This document shows, one piece after another, positions 55,796-63,950 of a stretch of 64,000 nt of DNA (the stretch's first letter is position 1; each line of letters opens with the position of its first letter). Source of the stretch: an uncultured Christensenella sp. Lineage in GTDB: Bacteria; Bacillota; Clostridia; Christensenellales; UBA3700. The stretch spans positions 1 through 64,000 of the forward strand of contig CASDWJ010000019.1 in the NCBI GenBank assembly GCA_949284695.1, given 5' to 3'. The notes beneath the pieces are model-generated. The model searched no databases. It saw only the letters and a program-made list of their open reading frames with translations, and was not told the DNA's origin. A program made the translations under genes and the position numbers.

Positions 55796-56779
55796 TCAAA
55801 GCATGCTCTTTCTGAGTTCCGCTCCGCTCTTTGCGCTGAGGTATGCGGGAGGCACGTCCAGTACGGTCACGCAACCTGTCCTGCCCTCTTTGCTCATCTT
55901 CGCTACCGCACGCGCATACGCGACCAATACGCTGGAAGTGAAAGCAGGATTGGAATCCAGCTTAAGAGAATATTCGACCACGTTGTCGTATTCGTCGTTT
56001 GCGCCCGTCTTGCCGCTTCTGATGACAAAGCCGCCGTGAGGTATACCCTTGTGCTTTGAGTCGAGTTCTTCCTGAGAAATAAAGTTGACGGTAGTGTCGT
56101 AGTCGGCAAAATAGTTGGGCATCTCCTTGATCTCCTTTTCTATCCTCGCCTTGTCCGCGCCTTCCTCTACCACGACGTAGCACTCTCTGGTGTGCTTCTG
56201 ACGGGTGGAAAGATCGGGATTGCTACCGCTTCTGACAGCGTCCAGAGCCGCCTGAACGGGCACGGTGTACTGTCTCGCGTCGACGACGCCTTTCACTCTC
56301 CTTATCGCGTCGGAATGTCCCTGACTCACGCCCTTGCCCCAGAACGTGTATGTCGCGCCGCCGGGGAGCACGCTGTCGCCGTATACGCGGGCGATAGAGA
56401 ACATACCGGGATCCCAGCCGCAGCTGATGAGGGCAAGTTTTCCGCTCTCCTTTGCCGCCTTGTCTACCGCGTCGAAATGCGCGGGGATATTAGCGTGAGT
56501 ATCGAAGCTGTCGACCACGTTGAAATCAGCCGCATACGCGGGAGTCTGCACGGGCAGATCTGTTGCCGAGCCGCCGCACAGGATGAGTACGTCTATTTCG
56601 TCCTTATAAGCCTTCGCGTTCTCGGTCTTGTCGACTTTTACGCCTTTAGTCAAAGGCTTTATCGACGCGGGATCTCGCCTTGTCAAGATGACTTTGAGTT
56701 GAAAATCGGGGTTGTGCATGACCGCCGCTTCGACTCCTCTGCCCAGATTGCCGTAACCTGAAATGCCTAATCTTATCAT
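55796..56779 (-). CDS. ddh: meso-Diaminopimelate D-dehydrogenase
   Basis: Ddh makes meso-diaminopimelate from tetrahydrodipicolinate, NADPH and ammonia in one step, for peptidoglycan and lysine. The 327-residue product has the exact family length. Motifs: GISGYGNLGRG (about 4-14, NADPH fold), LCGGSATDLP (about 68-77), SCGWDPGMFS (about 122-131), KGVSQGHSDAIRRVKGV (about 148-164) and HGGFVIRSG. The start at 56779 is supported by AAGGAG; the longer frame to 57028 covers the promoter and sialidase terminator and was rejected. Confidence 0.95.
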   Translation of the reverse strand: MIRLGISGYGNLGRGVEAAVMHNPDFQLKVILTRRDPASIKPLTKGVKVDKTENAKAYKDEIDVLILCGGSATDLPVQTPAYAADFNVVDSFDTHANIPAHFDAVDKAAKESGKLALISCGWDPGMFSIARVYGDSVLPGGATYTFWGKGVSQGHSDAIRRVKGVVDARQYTVPVQAALDAVRSGSNPDLSTRQKHTRECYVVVEEGADKARIEKEIKEMPNYFADYDTTVNFISQEELDSKHKGIPHGGFVIRSGKTGANDEYDNVVEYSLKLDSNPAFTSSVLVAYARAVAKMSKEGRTGCVTVLDVPPAYLSAKSGAELRKSML

Positions 56780-56806
56780 AAACCGCTCCTTGAAAAAATT
56801 TATTTT

Positions 56807-56836
56807 ATTATATAATACGCAAGCCGCATTTGTCAA
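56807..56836 (-). promoter_or_regulatory. Promoter of ddh
   Basis: On the minus strand TTGACA (56831-56836), 18-base spacer, TATAAT (56807-56812). Confidence 0.82.
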
Positions 56837-56963
56837 AAATACGACGGAAAAAACCTTTATCTCACGCAAAAAAACGTGCATTTTCGCCGTCGCCGAATTC
56901 AGATCCCGCTTCTGCACGGCGCCGCTTTGCAAATACCTGCATTTTATTTTTATCCCTGCGTAC

Positions 56964-56996
56964 AAAAAAAGAGAGGGACGCGCCCTCTCTTTTCTT
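56964..56996 (-). terminator. Intrinsic terminator of the sialidase gene
   Basis: AGAGAGGG and CCCTCTCT around ACGCG, with T-rich sequence on both sides; on the minus strand seven Ts follow. It lies 10 bases past the sialidase stop. Confidence 0.88.
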
Positions 56997-57005
56997 TTGT
57001 CGATT

Positions 57006-58652
57006 TTATTTCGTATCGAGTTTTGCAAAGACTATCGCGTCGCTATAATTGACCTTGCCTATCTCTGCCAGCACATATACGTTGCCGTCCTTGTCGCCGT
57101 CCATACACGAGTAGCCCGCCGCTCCGCCGTAGATAAGTTTGCTCGTCCAGTTCTCTCCGTCGGTCGTAGTGCCCACCGACAGATTGACTCTCGTATGGAA
57201 CGAGTCGGGGTAACTGAGCATCAGTTTGCCGTCGTGTACGTAGAGCGACGCCATACATATGGGAGTTTTGAGCGTCGTGAATTTTTCTTTGATATACCAG
57301 GTCGCGCCGCCGTCTTTAGAATACGACAGCTTCTGGAACTGTCTGGGGTGGTAATCGCAGCAGCCCGCACCGTCTCTGACGACCATCACCACTTCACCGC
57401 TCTCCAGCACCGCCGCTTCGCATTCGTTGCCGCTGCCCGCGACTTCGCTTCTCTGCCAGGTCAGACCGTGGTCGTCGCTGTATATAACGAAAGAACTGCC
57501 GTTGTTGCTTGCGGGTACGATTATCCTGCCGTCGAACTCTCCGCCTCTGATCTGTACCGCCTTGCCGGGACCGACCATCAGAGTATCCGCGCGCACTCCG
57601 TCAGCCGCGCCTCTCTTGATGTTGGGATCTTTGGGCAGGCTGATATTGATCGGCTCTTCCCAGTCAAAAGTCAGATCATCTTTGAGCCTGCCTCTGATAT
57701 TGAAAGTGTTGTAGTTGAAACCCGTCGACTTGGTCGCACTCATGTGCACTATGTTGAGAAGTCCCGTATCCCTGTCCAGCACCACGGTCGGGTTGCCGTA
57801 CTTGCCTACTTCTTCGCCGAACGTGAATATGGTTTTCTGCTCTCCCCAGGTCTTGCCTCCGTCGAGCGAGAATTTGCCCAGCATATCCACTACGCCTACG
57901 TCGTGAGCAGAATTTTTTCTGCCCTCCACGAGCGCGAGGAGCACGTCTCTTTCAAAGTGCGTGCCGCATTTTGCATTGAGTATATCCTTATCCATTACGA
58001 TAAGCGACGGGATCCTGTATGCGGAATAACCGTCCGTCTTGCCCTCGAAAAGCAGATAGGGTGCGCCGTCGGTATTGTGGAACTTGCCGTACTTCTGGCT
58101 TCTCGCCCATGCTGCGCCGACAAGCATGGTGAGCACGATGGTAGCGGATATAATGCAGGACATCACGTACGCTTTCGTCACTATCGCGACGAGTGCCGCC
58201 ACGAGCATGAACACCGCGCCAGCGATGAGCATTATCATATTGAGCGTGTTGAGCGCTATGGGTTGGAAAAGGTCGACCACCAGCGCTTTTATGATTATAT
58301 ACACGAGAAAAGCCGCGCCCAGCACAAGCAGGACTATCGAACTGACGAGCGCGTCTGCTCCCGACTCTACGCCCGTAATCGCCACAATTAGTCCCACTAC
58401 GGGAAGCACCGCCATCGCACAGCAGAACAACGCCGACATCGCCGTCGACGAAAAGAACAACCCGTCGTTGAAGATCAGGAACATAAAGACCGCCACTGCA
58501 AGTACGAGAAACGCAATCGCTGCCACGACGAACGTCCATATATTGTCGAAACACGCGTCGGAAAAAACACCGCAAAGCACGGCTGCGACGATCAGCATCG
58601 CGATAAACGCACCGAGCACCGCGAGTTGCGGCGCATGTTTTTTGTCAAACAT
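57006..58652 (-). CDS. Sialidase (GH33-type, Asp-box) with six-TM N-terminal region
   Basis: Sialidases cleave terminal sialic acid from glycoconjugates. Of 548 residues, the first 185 hold six hydrophobic segments (about 11-30, 39-61, 70-94, 102-126, 133-158 and 162-183). The rest is a six-bladed propeller: the arginine motif YRIP at 212-215, and Asp boxes SLDGGKTW, SDDHGLTW, SKDGGATW and the degenerate TTDGENW. GNECEAAVLESGEVV matches the active-site Glu region. An even number of segments and the basic WARSQKYGK after the last would place the sialidase domain in the cytoplasm if the count is right. Substrate uncertain. It is divergent from the EEP lipoprotein gene. Confidence 0.85.
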   Translation of the reverse strand: MFDKKHAPQLAVLGAFIAMLIVAAVLCGVFSDACFDNIWTFVVAAIAFLVLAVAVFMFLIFNDGLFFSSTAMSALFCCAMAVLPVVGLIVAITGVESGADALVSSIVLLVLGAAFLVYIIIKALVVDLFQPIALNTLNMIMLIAGAVFMLVAALVAIVTKAYVMSCIISATIVLTMLVGAAWARSQKYGKFHNTDGAPYLLFEGKTDGYSAYRIPSLIVMDKDILNAKCGTHFERDVLLALVEGRKNSAHDVGVVDMLGKFSLDGGKTWGEQKTIFTFGEEVGKYGNPTVVLDRDTGLLNIVHMSATKSTGFNYNTFNIRGRLKDDLTFDWEEPINISLPKDPNIKRGAADGVRADTLMVGPGKAVQIRGGEFDGRIIVPASNNGSSFVIYSDDHGLTWQRSEVAGSGNECEAAVLESGEVVMVVRDGAGCCDYHPRQFQKLSYSKDGGATWYIKEKFTTLKTPICMASLYVHDGKLMLSYPDSFHTRVNLSVGTTTDGENWTSKLIYGGAAGYSCMDGDKDGNVYVLAEIGKVNYSDAIVFAKLDTK

Positions 58653-58711
58653 AATACCTCCTTATCGGCAGACAGCCGCGGATACGTCGTATCCGTATCT
58701 TTATCTTTTAT

Positions 58712-58741
58712 ATTTTACCATATAAAAACGCAATTGTCCAA
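58712..58741 (-). promoter_or_regulatory. Probable promoter of the sialidase gene
   Basis: On the minus strand TTGGAC (58736-58741), 18-base spacer, TAAAAT (58712-58717). Confidence 0.5.
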
Positions 58742-58792
58742 AAATATCTCCGTATTGTGAATTTTATATGCCGCGCACCCGACAGACGCACA

Positions 58793-58821
58793 TTGACAGC
58801 GCAGCGCGCACGTTATATAAT
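58793..58821 (+). promoter_or_regulatory. Promoter of the EEP lipoprotein gene
   Basis: TTGACA (58793-58798), 17-base spacer, TATAAT (58816-58821): a perfect match, with GGAGGG and ATG following. Confidence 0.9.
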
Positions 58822-58845
58822 ATTATCGGTGACGGAGGGAGTTTT

Positions 58846-59751
58846 ATGAAGAAGATTTACTCATTTACTATTGTCGTTCTCATCCTTGCCTGCTTGATCT
58901 TGTCGTTTTGCGCCTGCGACGACGCGCCGCCGTCTTACGACGGTTACAGAGTATACGACGTGATGAGCATGAACATAAGAATGGACGCAATAATCGACTT
59001 CAACGAAAAAAACTGGGATGACGGCAGAGGCGCGCTCGTATGCGACTATATCAGGAACAGCGGAGCCGACGTGGTCTGTCTGCAGGAAGTCTGCCTCAAT
59101 CAGCACGAAGACATCCTTAACGCTCTCGGCGACGTCTATTCCGTGATATACTACCAACGCGAAGCTGAAGGACGCAATCCGGAAGGGCTTGCTATCCTTT
59201 ACAGCAACGAGTTCGAGCTTGTCGAAAGCAACCGCTTCTGGCTGAGTTCCACTCCCGACACAGAGTCGAAGGACTGGGGAGCCGCATATAAAAGGATAAG
59301 CGTGAACGCCGTACTCCGAGACAAGACGACGAGTCGGGAAATCAACGTCTTCACCGTACATCTCGACCATATCAGCGAGCTGTCGCGCGAAAACGGTCTG
59401 TCTCTTATCCTCGAACGCGCGGCGCAGTACGACTGCCCCGCCATACTCGCGGGAGACTTCAACACTAACGAAAACAGCGACTGCTATTCTATCGTCGCAG
59501 AGCAGATGCAGGACTGCCGCAAGGTCGCGCCCGTGACCGACAGCGGTCTTACATATCAGAACTTCGGCTCGATAAAACAAACCGAAGAAAGTTTGCCGAT
59601 AGACTTCTGCTTTGCCGATAACTCATTCAGCGTGTTCGAATTCGATATAAAAGCAGAAACTACGGACGACGGCGTTTATTACTCCGATCACTATGCGATA
59701 ACAGCAAAGCTCGGGCTTCCGCTCCCCGAAACTGCAGAAGGATCGGCTTGA
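58846..59751 (+). CDS. Endonuclease/exonuclease/phosphatase-family lipoprotein
   Basis: A 301-residue exported member of the EEP superfamily (phosphodiesterases such as DNase I, sphingomyelinase and inositol phosphatases). The signal peptide ends in FCAC (Cys24, lipidation). Catalytic motifs are in order: MNIRMD, VCLQEVC (Glu), VHLDH, AGDFNTN (Asp/Asn) and SDHYAI (Asp/His). Nothing in the sequence tells the substrate. The start at 58846 is supported by GGAGGG; the longer frame from 58768 runs through the promoter. Confidence 0.87.
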   Translation: MKKIYSFTIVVLILACLILSFCACDDAPPSYDGYRVYDVMSMNIRMDAIIDFNEKNWDDGRGALVCDYIRNSGADVVCLQEVCLNQHEDILNALGDVYSVIYYQREAEGRNPEGLAILYSNEFELVESNRFWLSSTPDTESKDWGAAYKRISVNAVLRDKTTSREINVFTVHLDHISELSRENGLSLILERAAQYDCPAILAGDFNTNENSDCYSIVAEQMQDCRKVAPVTDSGLTYQNFGSIKQTEESLPIDFCFADNSFSVFEFDIKAETTDDGVYYSDHYAITAKLGLPLPETAEGSA

Positions 59752-59795
59752 CGGATCACCCCGACAAGACAACTAAAAAATATAAGACAATGCAA

Positions 59796-59823
59796 AACGG
59801 GATCCGCAGATACGGGTCCCGTT
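59796..59823 (+). terminator. Hairpin after the EEP gene
   Basis: AACGGGA and TCCCGTT pair at 59796 and 59817, with a possible inner pair. Only a short U-tract follows, so it is a weak terminator. Confidence 0.4.
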
Positions 59824-59879
59824 CTGAACGATTATCTGTCAGCCATGCCGTTCCGGTCAACAGCGACATCTGAACCGTC

Positions 59880-60326
59880 TCATCTGTATTTTATTTTGAA
59901 AACCGCCTTTTTGACCTGTCTGCAACAGGTCGAATCGTCTCGTATGCTCGGCGCGTGCGCTTCTCCCGGCATAAACATACACCAATCGCCTGCTTTCATC
60001 GTAAGATAAGCGAATTCTCCGCTCCAGATCGCGATGTCTTTTTCTGCGGAATACGGCGTCACTTCTCCGAGCTTGCCTGCGGGCACTCCCATGAGCTCCT
60101 CGCCCTCGAGTATAAGCTGTATGTCCGCATAATTCTCGTGCGTTTCCGCTGTCGCGCCCTCTTTGGGTCTCGGCTCGTAGGTCATCACGTTGACGAACAC
60201 TCCGTCCGCAATGTCGTGTCTGCCGAGCGAAAAATCTGCGTTCTTGTCTTTTGCCATTGCCATACACAGCGCGACTTTTTCGTCGAGATCGTCGTAAAAG
60301 TCGTCTGCAAGTTTTGAATATATCAT
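59880..60326 (-). CDS. YhcH/YjgK/YiaL-family protein (NanQ-like)
   Basis: A 148-residue cupin-fold protein of the YhcH family, whose characterised member NanQ is an N-acetylneuraminate anomerase. Seen are THENYADIQLILEGEELM (about 62-79, with the metal His and Glu) and CMFMPGEAHAPSI (about 116-128, with the second His). The sialidase gene 1.2 kb away fits a sialic-acid role, but YhcH relatives also act with other sugars. The start at 60326 is supported by AAAGGAG; longer frames were rejected. It follows the PD-(D/E)XK-like gene by 11 bases. Confidence 0.85.
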   Translation of the reverse strand: MIYSKLADDFYDDLDEKVALCMAMAKDKNADFSLGRHDIADGVFVNVMTYEPRPKEGATAETHENYADIQLILEGEELMGVPAGKLGEVTPYSAEKDIAIWSGEFAYLTMKAGDWCMFMPGEAHAPSIRDDSTCCRQVKKAVFKIKYR

Positions 60327-60337
60327 CTTTTCTCCTT

Positions 60338-61453
60338 TTATTCTTCGGGCGCGAACGTCGCTTCGAGCCTCTCGGTAAAGCGTTGCACGTCGTCCATATT
60401 GTCGAATCTGTACGCAACGTATTCGGTCTTTCCGTTCTGAATCGTGCAGATGAATTTTTTCTCGTCGTCGTAGTCGTACTGCGGCAGATTTGCGTCCTTG
60501 AGTATCGCCATTACGACCGCCTGTTCGCGTTGCAGGAACATTATCTTGGCGTACGTCACGTTGCCCACGCGGTAACTGTAAGAGCCTTGCAACTGCTCCA
60601 CTTCTTTGACCACGTTGGCGCAGTCGTCGAGTACGGTGATAAGGCTCGGCACGAGTTCGCAGAGCGCCTCGGCGACGGCTATGTATCTGTCTCCCCATTC
60701 GTCAGTATTGAATCCGCGCAGATTTCTGATCTTGGAATATGCGATGTCGCTTTCGCCGTTCACGTCGCCCTCCGTCAGCATCAGCCTCGACGGCAGAGCG
60801 AACGCGCCTTCGTTCTCGTCCACTATGCCCGCGGCTATCAGCTTGCGATAAGTCAGGAAGCCGAAATTCAGTCTTTCCTTATACCACGTCTCGCCGATCA
60901 GTTCTTTCAGCACGGGGTCGTCGTCAAAAGGCGGATTGTCGAGATACTTGTCACCCGTCAGCGCTACGAAATAATATCCCGCCGCGCCCGCCAGAGTCTC
61001 TCTGCAATAGGTGACAAGTCTGCCTTTGTTGAGCTTTCTCATCCTGTCTCCGCAGGGCGGCATTTTGACTTCGACAATGCGCAGATAATCCTTGTGATTG
61101 TACTTCAGCGCCTCCTTGAATCTCCACTTCAAAGCAAGCTGTACGTTGAGACAGCCTGCGTCGGCATAACTTTCTCTCGTCGAGACCGCGTTTTTATATT
61201 CCACCACTTTCGCTTCGGTAAACACCACGTATTTTGCATCTTGCGTATATGCGACTATGATCAGATCGGGACTGCCGAACTCGCCCAAAGAAAACTCGAC
61301 CAGATATTCGCATCTGACGACTTTGTCTATGAAAGACGGCGCTTCTCCGACCCATTGGATCTGTCTCAGAATAGCATTGGGAGCCTTGTCGGCGGCGTCG
61401 ATCAGGATGGCGTTGACCAGCCCTCTTTCGCCGTAAAGAAATACGTTGTCCAT
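60338..61453 (-). CDS. Uncharacterised protein with PD-(D/E)XK-like nuclease motif
   Basis: The 371-residue protein has no signal peptide. Near residues 50-85 it reads VEFSLGEFGSPDLIIVA, then YVVFTEAKVVEY: an acidic residue, PD and ExK in PD-(D/E)XK spacing, so a nuclease-type core is likely. Mid-protein Arg- and Lys-rich stretches (MRKLNKGRLVTYC) and the C-terminal FICTIQNGKTEYVAYRFD segment look like a separate small domain. I do not recognise a family. The NanQ-like gene starts 11 bases downstream, so they share a transcript. Promoter TTGACA-17-TCTAAT lies just upstream. Confidence 0.72.
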   Translation of the reverse strand: MDNVFLYGERGLVNAILIDAADKAPNAILRQIQWVGEAPSFIDKVVRCEYLVEFSLGEFGSPDLIIVAYTQDAKYVVFTEAKVVEYKNAVSTRESYADAGCLNVQLALKWRFKEALKYNHKDYLRIVEVKMPPCGDRMRKLNKGRLVTYCRETLAGAAGYYFVALTGDKYLDNPPFDDDPVLKELIGETWYKERLNFGFLTYRKLIAAGIVDENEGAFALPSRLMLTEGDVNGESDIAYSKIRNLRGFNTDEWGDRYIAVAEALCELVPSLITVLDDCANVVKEVEQLQGSYSYRVGNVTYAKIMFLQREQAVVMAILKDANLPQYDYDDEKKFICTIQNGKTEYVAYRFDNMDDVQRFTERLEATFAPEE

Positions 61454-61493
61454 AATTTTCTCCTTCGCAACAAAGTTGCCTTTTTATACTTTT

Positions 61494-61522
61494 ATTAGAT
61501 CCCAAAAAGCGGTCTTTGTCAA
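61494..61522 (-). promoter_or_regulatory. Promoter of the PD-(D/E)XK-like/NanQ-like genes
   Basis: On the minus strand TTGACA (61517-61522), 17-base spacer, TCTAAT (61494-61499), followed by AAGGAG and ATG. The rest of the 61454-61743 gap has no gene seen. Confidence 0.78.
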
Positions 61523-61727
61523 TAGCGACCGACAAAATTTTACATATTTTTCAACAATGCTCCGCGCGCGCGATAATACGCGTATCTTTTTGCACTTCCC
61601 CGCCCGACTCCCGGGAAAGTATCGCCACCGCAGCGGACGAACGGCTCAAACCCGCAAAGACGCGCTCGTCCGCGGCAAGGCTTTTGCGGGAGAGCATATG
61701 CATTATCCGACAACGCACGATTATCTC

Positions 61728-61767
61728 ATAAATCAAAAGAAATGAGTCCTGTACAATACAGAACTCA
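61728..61767 (-). terminator. Intrinsic terminator of the GH29 gene
   Basis: GAGTCCTGTA (61744-61753) and TACAGAACTC (61757-61766) pair around CAA with one mismatch/G-U; the minus strand then reads ATTTCTTTTG. It lies about 100 bases past the GH29 stop. Confidence 0.65.
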
Positions 61768-61867
61768 CTCAAAATGCAATTCAATGGTTTTTGTCCGACT
61801 TTTTGGTCGGTGGTTGCGGTGAGGCGTTTTCCGCAAACGTATCGTGACAATTCAAACGATTGCGCGC

Positions 61868-63448
61868 TTATTTTGCGTACAGCTCCACGCACCTCAGTAC
61901 GGGCACGCTCCTTGACTGCCTGACCACTATCCTCACGACGTCGCTCGCGGGCGCGTTCTCGAACATGAGTATCCTGCGGTTGCCTATGACGGTGCTGTCG
62001 CCGATCAGTTTCCATTTGCCTTCAGACCTGACCCACACTTCGAACGCTTCAACTCTCTGCGAAGATCTGAGATCTTCTCTGAGATCTATCCTGCCGAGGC
62101 TTGTCGGCTCTTTGAGATAGAAATCGAGTATGTATTCCGAAGAAGTGAACGTATATCCGTCTCTTTCGTTGTCGAGAAGCGCGTAAAGCTCCTGCTTTTC
62201 CTGCATCGAGTCGTTGTCTCCGACCTCTATCCTCTCCACCTCTATCGGCTTTGCCGTCGTCGCCGCTATCGCGTCGCCGAATTCTTTGAGGATCTTTACG
62301 TCCTTATCCGCGATCCTGCCGCTCTTGTCGGGCGGGACGTTGAGGAGCAGACTGCTGTTGCCGCCGACAGACGTGAAGTATATCTGCAACAGTTGTTCAA
62401 GGCTCTTGGGGTTCTGATACCAGTGGTAGAACCAGCCTTTTCTGATGCTGACGTCCACTTCTGCGGGATAGAACGCGAGATCTTTGTAATTTGCAAGCAG
62501 TTCTCTGCTTCCTCTGTCAGCCGCTTCCGCGCTTACAGACTGAAGCGCTTCCGCTCCGTCCTCGCTCGTCTGGAAATGCTCTGTGGACGCGTTGGACATG
62601 CTGACCACGCTCCACTCGCTTTCGCGCGCGATACCCGCTTCGTTGCCTACCCACCTGACGTCAGTGCCCTGTATCGCGGTCACGCATCCCGGCTGAAGGT
62701 CGTTGATGAGCTGTTCGTAGCCTTCCATATCATACTCAAAGCCCGGCTCTATGTCCGCATCCTCTCCGCGCGCGCCGTCCATCCATACGCAGAAGATCTC
62801 GCCGTAGTCGCCGCAAAGCAATTCTCTGAGCTGTTCTTTATAAAAATCGTTGTACGCGTCCGTGCCGTAGCACTCTGCGTTCATATCCCACGGCGACAGA
62901 TAGATGCCGAATTTGAGACCATATTTCTTGCAGCTCTCGGACAGTTCCTTGACGATGTCTCCCTGCCCGTTCTTGTAAGGACTTGCCGCAATGCTGTGCT
63001 CCGTCGTCTTGGTCTGCCACAGGCAGAAGCCGTCGTGATGCTTCGCCGTGAAGATGACTCCTTTGCTTCCCGACGCTTTGAGCGCCTCGCACCACTGATC
63101 GGTATCGAGATCCTCGGGGTTGAACTTGGACGGAGACTCCTCTCCCGTGCCCCATTCTTTGCCCGTCATCGTGTTCATACCGAAGTGTATAAAATTGTAA
63201 TACTCGAGTTCGAGATAATCGAGTTGCTTCTCGGACGGCAAAACGCCGATGAGCCTGTCGACCTCCTCGCTCTCCTTGTCGTAGCCGTTGTTGTAATTGC
63301 CGCAGCCTTGCACAAATTCTTCACCCTCGGCATAGCTCTTTTCGGGCACTTCGTAATAATTGTATTTGTTCTTATCGCATCCTGCGAACGAAAAAAACGA
63401 GCACATGGCAACTCCGACTACGGTCAATACCGCAAATAACTTTTTCAT
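61868..63448 (-). CDS. GH29 alpha-L-fucosidase lipoprotein
   Basis: GH29 enzymes remove alpha-linked fucose from mucin, milk or plant glycans with retention. The 526-residue protein has a signal peptide ending FAGC (Cys24). Catalytic-domain motifs: YNFIHFGMNT (about 84-93), VIFTAKHHDGFCLW (about 131-144), GIYLSPWDMN and the nucleophile Asp224 in VWMDGARG. The C-terminus (about 395-526) is a coagulation-factor-type beta-sandwich that may bind carbohydrate. The length is usual for GH29-B. It is a single gene with promoter and terminator. Confidence 0.93.
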   Translation of the reverse strand: MKKLFAVLTVVGVAMCSFFSFAGCDKNKYNYYEVPEKSYAEGEEFVQGCGNYNNGYDKESEEVDRLIGVLPSEKQLDYLELEYYNFIHFGMNTMTGKEWGTGEESPSKFNPEDLDTDQWCEALKASGSKGVIFTAKHHDGFCLWQTKTTEHSIAASPYKNGQGDIVKELSESCKKYGLKFGIYLSPWDMNAECYGTDAYNDFYKEQLRELLCGDYGEIFCVWMDGARGEDADIEPGFEYDMEGYEQLINDLQPGCVTAIQGTDVRWVGNEAGIARESEWSVVSMSNASTEHFQTSEDGAEALQSVSAEAADRGSRELLANYKDLAFYPAEVDVSIRKGWFYHWYQNPKSLEQLLQIYFTSVGGNSSLLLNVPPDKSGRIADKDVKILKEFGDAIAATTAKPIEVERIEVGDNDSMQEKQELYALLDNERDGYTFTSSEYILDFYLKEPTSLGRIDLREDLRSSQRVEAFEVWVRSEGKWKLIGDSTVIGNRRILMFENAPASDVVRIVVRQSRSVPVLRCVELYAK

Positions 63449-63483
63449 AAATACCTCTCAGACAAAATCTGCCTTACATTTTG

Positions 63484-63512
63484 ATTGTACCATACTGCCG
63501 CTTCTTTGTAAA
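63484..63512 (-). promoter_or_regulatory. Promoter of the GH29 gene
   Basis: On the minus strand TTTACA (63507-63512), 17-base spacer, TACAAT (63484-63489), then GAGAGG before the ATG. Confidence 0.75.
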
Positions 63513-63660
63513 CACTCTTTTTTATATCCGTCCCTCCGTTTCCCGCACGCGGCAACCTCGCGTCGTCCCGTTCGCCGCCTCTGCACTCTCTCGGTCCCTC
63601 TACCGCCGCGGTCTTTTTCGCGGTCTTTCAATTATTTTTTTGCCAAATCCCGAAAATCGG

Positions 63661-63689
63661 TTTACTTTTTTATCCGATTGTGATATATT
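63661..63689 (+). promoter_or_regulatory. Promoter of tRNA-Ala
   Basis: TTTACT (63661-63666), 17-base spacer, TATATT (63684-63689), 11 bases before the mature tRNA start. Confidence 0.7.
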
Positions 63690-63700
63690 CAATCGTGCTT

Positions 63701-63776
<76 letters not shown>

Positions 63777-63785
63777 GGACGGCAA

Positions 63786-63812
63786 AACGGCACCTAATCG
63801 GTGCCGTTTTTG
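63786..63812 (+). terminator. Intrinsic terminator after tRNA-Ala
   Basis: AACGGCACC and GGTGCCGTT pair around TAATC and are followed by TTTG; 10 bases past the tRNA. Confidence 0.85.
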
Positions 63813-63819
63813 TTCGTCT

Positions 63820-63950
63820 TGGGGAGATAAGGGGGAGAAGAACCCTGTTATTTATAACGGGTGCGGCGCGGCAGTACCAATATTGTCAGTCGCAATATCT
63901 CCCGATGCCGCGGTTTTCGCCGCAGGGCGAAACTCCCATTATCTCTGCCT
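63820..63950. repeat. Segment bounded by degenerate inverted tRNA-3'-end copies
   Basis: GGGGAGATAAGGGGGAG at 63820-63837 followed by AAGAACCCTG is a near match to the reverse complement of the tRNA T-arm/acceptor end. A second, direct degenerate copy (CGAAACTCCCATTATCTCTGCC) lies at about 63928-63949. Between them are small inverted repeats and no ORF. Could be attachment-site or transposition scars. Confidence 0.5.

Noticed and set aside
56780-57028. 83-residue N-terminal extension of ddh
   Set aside because: Runs through a consensus promoter and the sialidase terminator; the short form has the exact family length and a good ribosome site.
56763-58391. 542-residue plus-strand frame opposite the sialidase
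   Set aside because: Antisense to clear Asp-box motifs and spans two terminators and the ddh promoter.
60327-60698. N-terminal extension of the NanQ-like frame
   Set aside because: Arg-rich translation inside the preceding PD-(D/E)XK-like gene; AAAGGAG marks the start at 60326.
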